Source: Aquimonas sp044377145 (GTDB lineage Bacteria > Pseudomonadota > Gammaproteobacteria > Xanthomonadales > Xanthomonadaceae). Taken from it: 64,000 nucleotides of DNA. Shown one piece after another: positions 45,401 to 53,789 of this stretch. Both the position numbers and the translations under genes were made by a program. The DNA is taken from the NCBI RefSeq assembly GCF_044377145.1, contig NZ_JBILJQ010000005.1, positions 1 to 64,000 on the forward strand, written 5' to 3'. Each line of letters starts with the position of its first letter. Within the stretch, counting starts at the first letter, position 1. The notes under the pieces are model-generated. The model made no database searches. It worked only from the letters and a program-made list of their open reading frames with translations, and was not told the DNA's origin.

Positions 45401-46543
45401 CCAGCGATGCAGCACCCCCACCCACCAGACCTCCAGCGGACGCGGATCGGTCGGCAGGCGAAAACCGTTCAGCACGCGACCTTCCTGGTGCGCCTGAGTG
45501 AACTGCTGCCAGGCCAGCTGTGCATTGCCGCCATCCACCGGATGCAGCTCGATGACGCCGCGCGCCAGCTGCTCGCGGCGCTTCAGGTCGCGGGGGGCTG
45601 TGGCCACGCTGAGACAAGCCAGATGCATCAGACCAAGCAGGCCGGTCGGCCGATAGCGAGGGCCATTGGCCTTGCGCATCGTCGCCAGCGAAGCCTCGAA
45701 ACCGGGCAGTGCATCGGTCGGTGCGGCCCCCTGCAGCAGCTGCTCGCAGGCGCGCAGCGCGGGGGCAACGATGGTGAAATCCACGCCCAACTCAAGCAGG
45801 CGCGGCAGCTCGCCGCGCAGCAGGGCGTGCTCAACCATCACCGGCAGCAGCTGCATGCGCAGCTCCGGGCGGTCGGCGTACTGTTGCATCGCCGACGCAT
45901 AGCTGCCTTGCTTGGCGGAGGCGGGGTGCGCCAGCTCCGCGAGCATCACCGATGACAACACCGGCCCGGCAAAGGTCGCCGACATGCCGCTGCAGATTTC
46001 CGCGCCCAGCTCGATCGCCAACAGCGCCAGCGGGCGCAGCACCGTCTGCAGGGCGCTGTCGTCACTGGTGTAGAACGCGCCCAGACCGAAGCCCTCGCCA
46101 CTCGCGCCACCCAGCGCCGCGGCGATGCGAAGACGCTCGCGCAGATCCGAGTGGTACTGCGATTCAACCTCGGCCAGCGCCCTGCGCTGCGGCCCCATCA
46201 GCGCCTGCGCCACCTTCTTGGCACGCCCACTCTCCAGCAGGCTGCGCGCCGCCATCACCCGCAGCTTGATCGGGTGCAGGGGCGCCAGATGATCGGCACT
46301 GCGGAAGTTGACGAAGGCGGTCAGCTGGCCGACCCGGCGCGTGACTTCGCCCGGGTTCGGCGACACCCAGAACGGGTCCAGCCCGCAGATGCCCAAAGCC
46401 TTCTGCAGCGGCACCCGCGACACCGGCGAATCGGTCAGCGCCAGCAGTTCGACCAAGGCCTTCTCCGCCGGCGCCAGCGCGGCGAAGCGCGCCTCCATAT
46501 TGGCCGCAATCTGTGCGCCCGCTTGTGCCGTCGGCTTTGCCAT
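42443..46543 (-). CDS. SNF2-family DNA helicase/translocase
   Basis: 1366 residues from ATG 46543 (MAKPTAQAGAQIAAN); the longer frame to 46816 adds atypical Arg-rich residues. The N-terminal 880 residues match no family I know. The last 480 are a complete SNF2 ATPase: motif I ADDMGLGKTVQALA, motif II LVLDEAQAFKN, motif III CTGTPLENHLGELWSLF, and the helicase C lobe with VFSQFTDYLAIVRAR, LLSLKAGGVGLNLTAADYVI and QATDRAHRIGQTRPV. It is expected to move on double-stranded DNA using ATP. Such genes occur both as housekeeping and as defence components; here it is next to the leader-distal end of the CRISPR array but on its own transcript, so no link to Cas is claimed. Confidence 0.93.
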   Translation of the reverse strand: MAKPTAQAGAQIAANMEARFAALAPAEKALVELLALTDSPVSRVPLQKALGICGLDPFWVSPNPGEVTRRVGQLTAFVNFRSADHLAPLHPIKLRVMAARSLLESGRAKKVAQALMGPQRRALAEVESQYHSDLRERLRIAAALGGASGEGFGLGAFYTSDDSALQTVLRPLALLAIELGAEICSGMSATFAGPVLSSVMLAELAHPASAKQGSYASAMQQYADRPELRMQLLPVMVEHALLRGELPRLLELGVDFTIVAPALRACEQLLQGAAPTDALPGFEASLATMRKANGPRYRPTGLLGLMHLACLSVATAPRDLKRREQLARGVIELHPVDGGNAQLAWQQFTQAHQEGRVLNGFRLPTDPRPLEVWWVGVLHRWSGLAPNKTLQAALHTARAQATAFGWRWLQAQIDCQLDAPDVQVQPDLLGWIEAAPPWQSALNALGQALATQPLKNSDDAEPSNYSQLTVQVAVHQGEQSALQLNLVEHRPNAKGGWSSGREVRSIQGVANLQERLPPGDDPDRRLVSAMMADAARRDFYGEFAAQSRTVNALIGHPRVFDMKDQPLQVRELEPRLQTRRLPDGRIELKLDPALTSGAEPLLIRQGGELLRFKPSPTQAKIAGIIGSGLALPPEALSQFMQMLPGLGRTLNLDGSLEALGLQDVQAQAALVAQLEPAGEGLAVRIGLRPLGADGPFVLPAVGADVVLGQSNGAACRARRDFTAERRALAALEEAVPLLAGLPAGESLRVEAPDEALDVLAQLQEHAELGLEWKAGKSMRVARIGGKDPLQIKVAAKRDWFAASGGLTLDDGSVVALAEVLRGLPSGQGRYLRLDGDRVLALDAELRRRLQVLRAFADERGQVQVPMAAAYALEGALDESSQLDAAFRKQLKRMDAARDLQPELPRLLQAELRDYQIDGYKFLLRLAAWGAGACLADDMGLGKTVQALAVLLARAGEGPALVVAPTSLVGNWRGEATRFAPSLNIRVYGDGDREAALSELAAGDVVVVSYGLLVSNIDAFAELEFASLVLDEAQAFKNAATQRAQAVRRLKAGFRMACTGTPLENHLGELWSLFRVLNPGLLGSEESFRTRFLLPLERDPRGPQREILRRLIAPFLLRRTKSEVLSELPARTEIVQSIEPSPGEAQLLAALRKQALERLSAEAMPGESKRFQILAELTRLRRAACHPNLVAPELKLTSAKLEQLVELVTELIDNRHRALVFSQFTDYLAIVRARFEAEGIAYRYLDGSTPSNKREAEVAAFQRGEGDVFLLSLKAGGVGLNLTAADYVIHLDPWWNPAVEQQATDRAHRIGQTRPVTVYKLVLAGSIEQQILDMHGAKRELIDQVIGDQASATAVGVDELLGLLSGA

Positions 46544-47226
46544 CAGCGATCTCTGACCTCGAACCCGAGCGCGGCCAGCGAAGCACCACCGCGCGAATGA
46601 AGACCCCCGCACACCCGAAGCACCGCGAATGCTTGCAGGCGGCGCCTTGTCGAGGGCAACAGATGAGTAAGCGGCGGAGTATTGCAGATCAAGGACGGGT
46701 TGGGGCACTGCGCGGGCACGCGGGTGCAGAACTGTGCGCCAGGCTGAGTTTCGGCTAGCGTGGCCCTGGCCGTCCCTCGGCGCCGCCCAGCAAGCCTGTT
46801 GCGCCATCGCACGCACCCCAGGCGCCGCCGTTGTAGGGTGCGATAAGCGCAGCGCATCCGCCGCCTACTCGCTCCAGGCGCCGCCGAGATCGAGAGCTGC
46901 CTCCGCCCCCTGCTCCGCCGGCATGCGCGTCGGCCGGATGCGCGCATCGGCATGCAGGCATCGGCGCGCATTCGACGACAGCGCCGAGCGTTGCTGTTCA
47001 AGGTGCCCCGCATGCGGAAGAGCCTCGCACCGCAGACACACTCGATTCCATTGAGAGAACGCCGTGACGCGTCCAGGTCCTGACGTCCAAGAACGGTTTC
47101 GGGGTATGAGCCCGACGGTTCGATGCCCGCGCCACGGCGAGCCCGGAAGATAACCCAGGGTTTTGGTCGACTGGAATGACAGCGTGGTTCGCGGAGAGCT
47201 TGATCGCCCGCAGGTGCCGGTGGCCG
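46544..47226. other. Intergenic region between the SNF2 gene and the CRISPR array
   Basis: 683 bp without a supported gene. It contains a REP-like palindromic element at 46831-46866 and, near 46931-46975, short GC-rich repeats of GCATCGGC and GCGCGCAT type. Frames crossing it run into the CRISPR repeats and are artefacts. Confidence 0.5.
46831..46866 (+). repeat. REP-like palindromic element, copy 1
   Basis: GGTGCGATAAGCGCAGCGCA followed by TCCGCC. Its core GCGCAGCGCATCC is the reverse complement of the core in the two elements at 61146-61170 and 61195-61219. Such elements are usually scattered intergenic repeats mobilised by RAYT transposases. None is encoded here. Confidence 0.5.
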
Positions 47227-47255
47227 ATCAAGGATTGCGCGAGTGCGGGGAACGG
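47227..47255 (-). repeat. Decayed CRISPR repeat beyond the array end
   Basis: Exactly one 61-bp period before the first recognisable repeat. The 12 bases TGCGGGGAACGG match the repeat end, while the first 17 bases have mostly diverged. It marks the oldest, leader-distal end of the array. Confidence 0.6.
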
Positions 47256-47287
47256 AACCAGGTGCCCGCCGGCGTCACTCCAGCGAT

Positions 47288-50200
47288 AGGTGCTTCCCCG
47301 CGCATGCGGGGAGCGGATGTCGGCCAGCAGCGCCTCGATCTTGGTGATCGGTGCATCCCCGCGCATGCGGGGAACGGCAGCAGTGGGAGTACACGCTGGC
47401 GAAGGCGTACGGTACATCCCCGCGCATTCGGGGAACGGGCGAACAACTTCGCGCCCACGGACACGCAATACCGTGCATCCCCGCGCATGCGGGGAACGGG
47501 CTGTGATTCCTGACAATCACTGCGTGGCGATCGGTGCATCCCCGCGCATGCGGGGAACGGAAGGGAACCGACAACGCCAGCTGCTACGAAGGCGGTGCAT
47601 CCCCGCGCATGCGGGGAACGGTCCGACCTGGCGCCTCAGCTCGCGGTCGTGTGCGGTGCATCCCCGCGCATGCGGGGAACGGGCGAACCGGCGCGCGACG
47701 TTGATTTCGGAATACGGTGCATCCCCGCGCATGCGGGGAACGGGGGGTCGACGATCCCGTCGCCACGCAGTCGGACGGTGCATCCCCGCGCATGCGGGGA
47801 ACGGCACTCCCAAGACAGCACCCCATCCATACAACCCGGTGCATCCCCGCGCATGCGGGGAACGGGGTGCGTGGAAGCGATTTGGCACACCAAGCGTCGG
47901 TGCATCCCCGCGCATGCGGGGAACGGCGCGGAACCACACAGGAGACGAACATGGACGACGGTGCATCCCCGCGCATGCGGGGAACGGGTAGTCCCAGCGC
48001 TTGCCCATGAAGGACAAGCCGGTGCATCCCCGCGCATGCGGGGAACGGGCAGTAACTTCAGTTTGTTTCGAGTTTGTAGACGGTGCATCCCCGCGCATGC
48101 GGGGAACGGTCACCCTTGATGAAGCTGGAGCGGAAGGCGTACGGTGCATCCCCGCGCATGCGGGGAACGGCAGCAGCTTGCCGCGCTCCGTGTGCCGGTT
48201 GCCGGTGCATCCCCGCGCATGCGGGGAACGGTCTACCTGCGCACGTGGCGGCCTGGCGCGTATCGGTGCATCCCCGCGCATGCGGGGAACGGGTCGCCTC
48301 GGGATGCCTGTACGCGCAGCCAGTCGGTGCATCCCCGCGCATGCGGGGAACGGGTTCACGAGCGCATCGGGCTGCACAGGATCAACGGTGCATCCCCGCG
48401 CATGCGGGGAACGGGACGCACAGCGTCACTTGCACGGCTTCGTCAACGGTGCATCCCCGCGCATGCGGGGAACGGCACGACTCCGTAGTGGCCGTTGGTC
48501 AGGTAGGCGGTGCATCCCCGCGCATGCGGGGAACGGACCCTGATGCCGGCGCTTCTGGTAGCTGCCGGCGGTGCATCCCCGCGCATGCGGGGAACGGCCA
48601 CGACCGAAGCAATCCGCCAAGCCGCAGAACGGTGCATCCCCGCGCATGCGGGGAACGGCCGCCCAAGGTCACCCGACCCTGATCGGCTACCGGTGCATCC
48701 CCGCGCATGCGGGGAACGGCGGTCGACGGCGGTCATTGCAGCGGCGGTGAGCGGTGCATCCCCGCGCATGCGGGGAACGGATCACGATGTAGCTCTCCAC
48801 AATCGCGACCGCCGGTGCATCCCCGCGCATGCGGGGAACGGGATCGAACAGTCCGCTACCCCTGTCCCTAGCGCGGTGCATCCCCGCGCATGCGGGGAAC
48901 GGCGATGCCTGATTGATCGGCCGGATCGGGATGACGGTGCATCCCCGCGCATGCGGGGAACGGTTCCTGCTGCTGCTCGGCCTCGACGAACTCGCCGGTG
49001 CATCCCCGCGCATGCGGGGAACGGGAAATGACGGCGATCGTCGCGAGCTTCTTGTACGGTGCATCCCCGCGCATGCGGGGAACGGAAGGAGACGGGTCGG
49101 TCCGCGTTCATCAGGTCCGGTGCATCCCCGCGCATGCGGGGAACGGGAACAGTCGGCCCTCCTCTGCGGCCATGTTCGCCGGTGCATCCCCGCGCATGCG
49201 GGGAACGGTGTTTGCCAAGTCTTGCCAACGGCTCCAGTCCCGGTGCATCCCCGCGCATGCGGGGAACGGCCCTCGCCCCTGATCAACGCATTGACCGCAT
49301 CCGGTGCATCCCCGCGCATGCGGGGAACGGGTCAGCGCCAGCGCGGCAATGAATGTCGCCCCCGGTGCATCCCCGCGCATGCGGGGAACGGTTTGACTCA
49401 GTCAGTTGTCTGATCTGCTGGAGCGGTGCATCCCCGCGCATGCGGGGAACGGGAATTTCGTCCGTATGGCTCTTGCACCGTCCTCGGTGCATCCCCGCGC
49501 ATGCGGGGAACGGTGGTGTCTCCGTTGTGTTGTTCATAGTCGCGACGGTGCATCCCCGCGCATGCGGGGAACGGTGCATCCATGTGATTAGCTGCCTTTA
49601 CACAATCGGTGCATCCCCGCGCATGCGGGGAACGGGACGCTTGCGCCATCGCCGACGGATCGCAAAGCGGTGCATCCCCGCGCATGCGGGGAACGGGGTG
49701 ATCCCCACATCAACAACGCCCTTGCTTTCGGTGCATCCCCGCGCATGCGGGGAACGGCCCGCTAGAGTGACCCAACTAGGAACCGCTAACGGTGCATCCC
49801 CGCGCATGCGGGGAACGGACTGGCAGCGGCGGGCGGCAGCTGCCTTGCGCCGGTGCATCCCCGCGCATGCGGGGAACGGCCCCTCTTGGTCTTGGCGATG
49901 GCGTCTCGGGCCGGTGCATCCCCGCGCATGCGGGGAACGGATGGCAATCGAAGCCTACCGCACCAACGCAACCGGTGCATCCCCGCGCATGCGGGGAACG
50001 GGTCGATGATAGAAACTACCTCACACTGGAAGACGGTGCATCCCCGCGCATGCGGGGAACGGACCAGCGCGCCGGCAACCAGGAACACAAACGACGGTGC
50101 ATCCCCGCGCATGCGGGGAACGGGCCCTCGCAGAACGCCTCAATCTGGAATTCATGCGGTGCATCCCCGCGCATGCGGGGAACGGGGAGCGGCCACAACT

Positions 50201-50857
50201 CCTGTGCCCGCCGCATCCGGTGCATCCCCGCGCATGCGGGGAACGGGAAGCGCTGACAAATCATCGAAGCAGGGGGAGACGGTGCATCCCCGCGCATGCG
50301 GGGAACGGCAGTTGGTCGACAAGCTCGGCGACCCCGATTCCGGTGCATCCCCGCGCATGCGGGGAACGGTCTGTGACCAGCGGGCGCGTCTTCATCGGAG
50401 CCGGTGCATCCCCGCGCATGCGGGGAACGGATCACCAACGAACAGCGCCGTAAGAACGCTGCCGGTGCATCCCCGCGCATGCGGGGAACGGAACCGCGAC
50501 CTCGGCACCGGGTACTGGACCGGCGGTGCATCCCCGCGCATGCGGGGAACGGGACACCGGAAACACTGGGCCGCGGTGCACTGGCGGTGCATCCCCGCGC
50601 ATGCGGGGAACGGGCAAGAAGGGCGCGGGCGAGATGCTGGGGCTACGGTGCATCCCCGCGCATGCGGGGAACGGTCGGACTCGGCTGCGTTGACGGCCGC
50701 AATCAGCGGTGCATCCCCGCGCATGCGGGGAACGGTAGGCCAGCACGGATTCGTCGCTGTCAGTGGTCGGTGCATCCCCGCGCATGCGGGGAACGGGCAG
50801 ATGTCGCAGACGATCATGCGGGCAAAGGCGGTGCATCCCCGCGCATGCGGGGAACGG
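47288..50857 (-). CRISPR. Type I-E CRISPR array, 59 repeats and 58 spacers
   Basis: 29-bp repeats that on plus begin CGGTGCATCC and end GGGGAACGG, with a 6-bp stem CCCCGC/GCGGGG around GCAT. Fifty-five spacers are 32 bp; three (49147-49179, 50124-50156, 50247-50279) are 33 bp. The repeat is a type I-E form and, read on minus, leaves an ATGCACCG 5-prime handle after Cas6e cleavage. The leader is at the high-coordinate side next to cas2. Repeats at the other end are degenerate: 47288 (AGG start, TTCC, GAGCGG), 47410 (TACATC, CATTCG) and 47471 (CCG start), as expected for the oldest units. No repeated spacer was noticed by eye. Confidence 0.98.
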
Positions 50858-50974
50858 TCTTCTTGCAACCAGTTGATCTACCAACGCTTTCGACAGCTGG
50901 AGAATTCTACCAAGCTGAACGAGCTGTCACTCAGCGCGATCGCGCTCAATGTCAGGCTGTCAAAGAGCACGCGT
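50858..50974 (-). promoter_or_regulatory. CRISPR leader
   Basis: 117 bp between the last repeat and the cas2 stop, less GC-rich than its surroundings. On minus a possible promoter has GTGACA (50925-50930) and TAGAAT (50904-50909) separated by 15 bp. An imperfect 32-bp dyad centred near 50939.5 (50924-50955) contains the perfect palindrome GCGCGATCGCGC (50935-50946 region) and could serve as cas2 terminator or as a protein site for adaptation. Confidence 0.6.
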
Positions 50975-51277
50975 TCACGGTCCCGCGGGTGCGGCCTGTT
51001 CGGGGAGGAAGTCGACCAGACGTACGCCATCCATTTCAGACGGAATGCGCCGGTTCTCGCCGATCGTTTCGAACTGGAAGCCGGCCTCCTGCCCGAGGTC
51101 GCGCCACATCAGCACGGCGTTGCCCTGCTCGATGCCTTCCACCACCTGCTGCCAGAGGTATTCGCGCACTTTGCGGTTGTAGTCACCCACATACACGCCA
51201 GCCCGAACTTCGAGCAGCCAGATGGCCAGCCTGCCGCGCAGACGAGGGGGTGCGTTCTCCAGCACGATCACAACCAT
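50975..51277 (-). CDS. cas2: CRISPR adaptation protein Cas2, subtype I-E
   Basis: 100 residues, the usual I-E length. It forms the central dimer of the Cas1-Cas2 integrase that captures and inserts spacers. The start MVVIVLENAPPRLRGRLAIW, the VRAGVYVGDYNRKVREYLW segment and IEQGNAVLMW are characteristic of Cas2e. It begins 2 bp after the cas1 stop and ends at the array leader. Confidence 0.97.
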   Translation of the reverse strand: MVVIVLENAPPRLRGRLAIWLLEVRAGVYVGDYNRKVREYLWQQVVEGIEQGNAVLMWRDLGQEAGFQFETIGENRRIPSEMDGVRLVDFLPEQAAPAGP

Positions 51278-51279
51278 GC

Positions 51280-52200
51280 TCAGGCCCTGTGCCCGGGGTC
51301 GCCGATCGACTCCGGATTGGGGATGGCGGGTTCGATCTGGTCCTCGTGCGGCTGCGGTGGTGTCAACTCGCCCGCCGCGAGAATCTCTTCAATGTCCGGG
51401 ATGATCCGCTCCAGCAGGCGCGTTTTGCGGAACGCATCGCGACACTGCAGACGCACCATTTGTTCGGGGTTTTCCGGCTGGCGCGCGGCGACAGCAAAGG
51501 CAACCGGCACCACGGTTTCAAACTTGTAGATGTCGGCCACGTCGTAGACGAAGGACAAGGGCTTGCCGGTGTGGATGAACCCCACCGCGGGCGCGTAGCC
51601 GGCGGCCAGCACTGCGGCCTCGGTGATGCCGTAGAGGCAGGATGTGGCGGCCGACAGGCAGCGATTGGGCAGGTCGCCCGCGTTCCAGGTTTCGACATCG
51701 TAGTCGCGTCGCTTCCATTCAACGCCAAACTTGCGCGCAAGCAGTTTGTAGGTTTCGCGTACACGAGCACCCTCGATGCCACGCAGCTGGTCGACGCTGC
51801 GGCGTTGCGGCGGCTCGTCGCCAAAGCGGCGTTTGTACATCGCCCTTACAACTTTCAGGCGAGCGGTTTCGTCCAAGGCCAAGGCTGCTTGGTACAGCAA
51901 ACGATCGGACCGTGCGCCGCCGGGTTGGCCCGCCGAGTAGAAGCGCACGCCCGCTTCGCCGACCCATACCAGCAAGGTGCCGACCTGGGCGGCAAGGCGC
52001 ACGGCGGCGTGTGAAATCCGGGTGCCTACTTCCAGCATCAGGCACGCCACCCCACCGATCGGAATGTGTTTGCGCACACCGGTTTTGTCGACCAATACGA
52101 AAGCGCCATCGAGCACATCGAGCTGACCCTTGCTGACGAACAGAATCGACAGCCGCTCTTTGATCGGGATGGGTTTCAGGGGTGGCAACACGTGGCTCAT
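51280..52200 (-). CDS. cas1: CRISPR integrase Cas1, subtype I-E
   Basis: 306 residues. It is the metal-dependent integrase that joins prespacers to the leader-proximal repeat. ATG 52200 (MSHVLPPLKP) matches normal Cas1e starts. The active-site residues are E143 (GIEGARVRE), H210 (GFIHTGKPLSF), and D220 and D223 (VYDVADIYKFE), two positions on from the E. coli numbering. Its ATG overlaps the TGA of the DUF3368 toxin gene (ATGA), so its translation is probably coupled to the toxin rather than to cas6e as in ordinary I-E operons. Confidence 0.98.
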   Translation of the reverse strand: MSHVLPPLKPIPIKERLSILFVSKGQLDVLDGAFVLVDKTGVRKHIPIGGVACLMLEVGTRISHAAVRLAAQVGTLLVWVGEAGVRFYSAGQPGGARSDRLLYQAALALDETARLKVVRAMYKRRFGDEPPQRRSVDQLRGIEGARVRETYKLLARKFGVEWKRRDYDVETWNAGDLPNRCLSAATSCLYGITEAAVLAAGYAPAVGFIHTGKPLSFVYDVADIYKFETVVPVAFAVAARQPENPEQMVRLQCRDAFRKTRLLERIIPDIEEILAAGELTPPQPHEDQIEPAIPNPESIGDPGHRA

Positions 52201-52688
52201 GGGTCCTGCTCTCCGGCCAGACGAAGCGCTTCGCGTTGGAGTGCACCGGAAAGAAAGTACCCCGATGCGGCCAGCTGATCGAGCTTGGGGCGAATGTTCA
52301 TCAGCAGACCACGGCGCTTCGCCGCGATCAACACGCCCAGGCATCCGACCAACTGCAGGCCGAGCTCTGTGGCGACCCGACGCGCCAGGCGGTCATCGAC
52401 CAATACGATGCATCGTCGTTGCGCCGCCAATGCCAAGGTGCTGGCTTCACCGGAACCCAGCCCCTGATGTTGCATGGCGTAGTCAGGCGCCCCGCATTGC
52501 GCAATCCAACCGGCAGCGAGCGCGGCGCGAATCGATTTCGCCTCACTGCGCTCTGGCGGGGCCAGACATTCCTGCACGACCTGCTCAGTGACCTGCGCTT
52601 GCGAGAACAAGCGCGGCAGAAGCTCCAGACCTTCGATGCGTGCCAGCGCAATCATCGGTCCCGCATCCACCGCCAGCAGCTCAGTCAC
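52197..52688 (-). CDS. PIN-like toxin, DUF3368 family, inside the cas operon
   Basis: 163 residues from GTG 52688. It resembles the DUF3368 PIN-like family, which are predicted metal-dependent RNases of type II toxin-antitoxin pairs: LLAVDAGPMIALARIEGLEL (first Asp at residue 8), LGSGEASTLALA (Glu), IVLVDDRLARRVATELGLQL (Asp) and GCLGVLIAAKRRGLL are all in place, so it looks intact. The GTG start lies within the last codons of the antitoxin gene (8-bp overlap) and its TGA overlaps the cas1 ATG. It is thus linked by translation on both sides. The longer frame to 52742 lies wholly inside the antitoxin gene. Confidence 0.9.
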   Translation of the reverse strand: MTELLAVDAGPMIALARIEGLELLPRLFSQAQVTEQVVQECLAPPERSEAKSIRAALAAGWIAQCGAPDYAMQHQGLGSGEASTLALAAQRRCIVLVDDRLARRVATELGLQLVGCLGVLIAAKRRGLLMNIRPKLDQLAASGYFLSGALQREALRLAGEQDP

Positions 52689-53007
52689 CAAGGGCCTGCA
52701 GCTCCTGCTCCAGCTCGCCCGGCTCCGGCCTGGCGACTGCAATGCCCGCCCGGGCCAACGTGTCCATGAACTCCAAGATGCTCATGCCCGCCAAGCGTGC
52801 CGCTCGGCTGAGCGATAGCTCTGCCGCCTTGAACAGGTGCGTGGCAAGGCTGACCAACACACCCTCCCGCAGCAGGGCCTCGTCGAAGGGCACGGCAACA
52901 AACACGGGCTGGCCGTGTTTGGTCACGACTGAAAGATGTCCAGCCTCTGCCTCTCGCACGATCTCGGCGGTACGGTCGCGCAGATCGCGAATGGTGAAGG
53001 TGTGCAT
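52681..53007 (-). CDS. Antitoxin with Phd-type N-terminus and UPF0175-type C-terminus
   Basis: 108 residues from ATG 53007. The start MHTFTIRDLRDRTAEIV and VVTKHGQPVFVAVPFDEAL are a Phd/YefM DNA-binding antitoxin fold. The second half, LFKAAELSLSRAARLAG and MSILEFMDTLARAGI, resembles UPF0175. Together they form the usual partner of DUF3368 toxins: the protein should bind its own promoter and mask the toxin. It lies 35 bp after the cas6e stop and overlaps the toxin start. A 7-bp perfect inverted repeat sits 11 bp upstream of its ATG. Confidence 0.9.
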   Translation of the reverse strand: MHTFTIRDLRDRTAEIVREAEAGHLSVVTKHGQPVFVAVPFDEALLREGVLVSLATHLFKAAELSLSRAARLAGMSILEFMDTLARAGIAVARPEPGELEQELQALGD

Positions 53008-53018
53008 GGCTCGCTCGC

Positions 53019-53044
53019 AAAGTGCCCACAGGTGTGTGCACTTT
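53019..53044. promoter_or_regulatory. Candidate antitoxin operator
   Basis: A perfect inverted repeat AAAGTGC, 12 bp, GCACTTT. It fills the gap between cas6e and the antitoxin gene and overlaps the cas6e TAA by two bases. Phd-type antitoxins bind dyads of this kind next to their start, so this is a likely autoregulatory site. No clear -10/-35 pair was seen. Confidence 0.5.
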
Positions 53045-53789
53045 AATCCGCTCGCCGAGCCAGCAGCAAGCCACATCCGAAGGCTTTGGCATGGCCGATC
53101 CCGCGCAGCAAGGCATTGGAGAACGCCAAGGGATCGCGCACTTCGAGCACGCCGCTGATGTCCACCGTGCTGAGGCTGATGGGCGCCTTGTTGCCCCGGG
53201 GGAATCGATGCTGGAGGTAGGAGTCCACCTGCAAACTGGGCGCATCGAGGATGAAGCCATGCCGCGCTGCCACGCCCGGCCGATCGGCATTGCCCAGCAG
53301 CCAGTCGGCCACGGCCTCATGCACCAGCGGGTACAAGGCCGGGCGCTCGGCATCGCCCAGCTTTGACCATGTGCCCGCAGAGTGCGCTGCGATCAGATGC
53401 TTCTTGGCGTGCATCACCACGTCGTGCCGCTTGGAGCGCCGCTTTGGGTCGGCCCCTTCAGGACGAATACTGCGCACCGGGTTGGCCCTCAACTCAAAAC
53501 GCAGGCGCTCGCCCTGTGCAAGTGCCGGTTGGTATTCGCGTGAATCGACCCGCCACGCGGGGTGCGGCGCCAGTGGCGCGCGCGCAGACACGGTGTAGAC
53601 CACGCCAGGCTGATCATCACGCGGCTCGATGCGGCGAAACAGAAAGTCCCGCGGTGCTTGGTGCTCGGTGGCGAAGAATTGCCAAAGCCATTGGTGCTCG
53701 CGGTAGGCATGCCCTACGCCAGCCTGAAGCAAGGCCTGTCGCGCCTGCGGGTGCGCGGTATCGAGCTGGATGCGGCTGAAGTAGCTCAT
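53043..53789 (-). CDS. cas6e: Pre-crRNA endoribonuclease Cas6e
   Basis: 248 residues. It cuts each repeat below its stem and stays bound to the crRNA in Cascade. The probable catalytic His is H27 (GVGHAYREHQWLWQFF), matching the family position near residue 20-26. The Gly-rich loop near the C-terminus is GIGHAKAFGCGLLLARR. Its ATG overlaps the cas5e stop (ATGA). Downstream, where cas1 would normally follow, the toxin-antitoxin pair intervenes. Confidence 0.96.
   Translation of the reverse strand: MSYFSRIQLDTAHPQARQALLQAGVGHAYREHQWLWQFFATEHQAPRDFLFRRIEPRDDQPGVVYTVSARAPLAPHPAWRVDSREYQPALAQGERLRFELRANPVRSIRPEGADPKRRSKRHDVVMHAKKHLIAAHSAGTWSKLGDAERPALYPLVHEAVADWLLGNADRPGVAARHGFILDAPSLQVDSYLQHRFPRGNKAPISLSTVDISGVLEVRDPLAFSNALLRGIGHAKAFGCGLLLARRAD

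Noticed and set aside
42542..45955. Plus-strand frame of 1137 codons
   Set aside because: Antisense to the SNF2 helicase gene, which carries all ATPase motifs.
50553..50584. Spacer containing the first bases of the repeat (CGGTGCA)
   Set aside because: A seven-base match fits chance, and the flanking repeats are in normal register.
47275..51529. Frames rich in GASPRMRGT, CIPAHAGNG or SPHARGCT repeats on both strands
   Set aside because: These are translations of the CRISPR repeats, not proteins.
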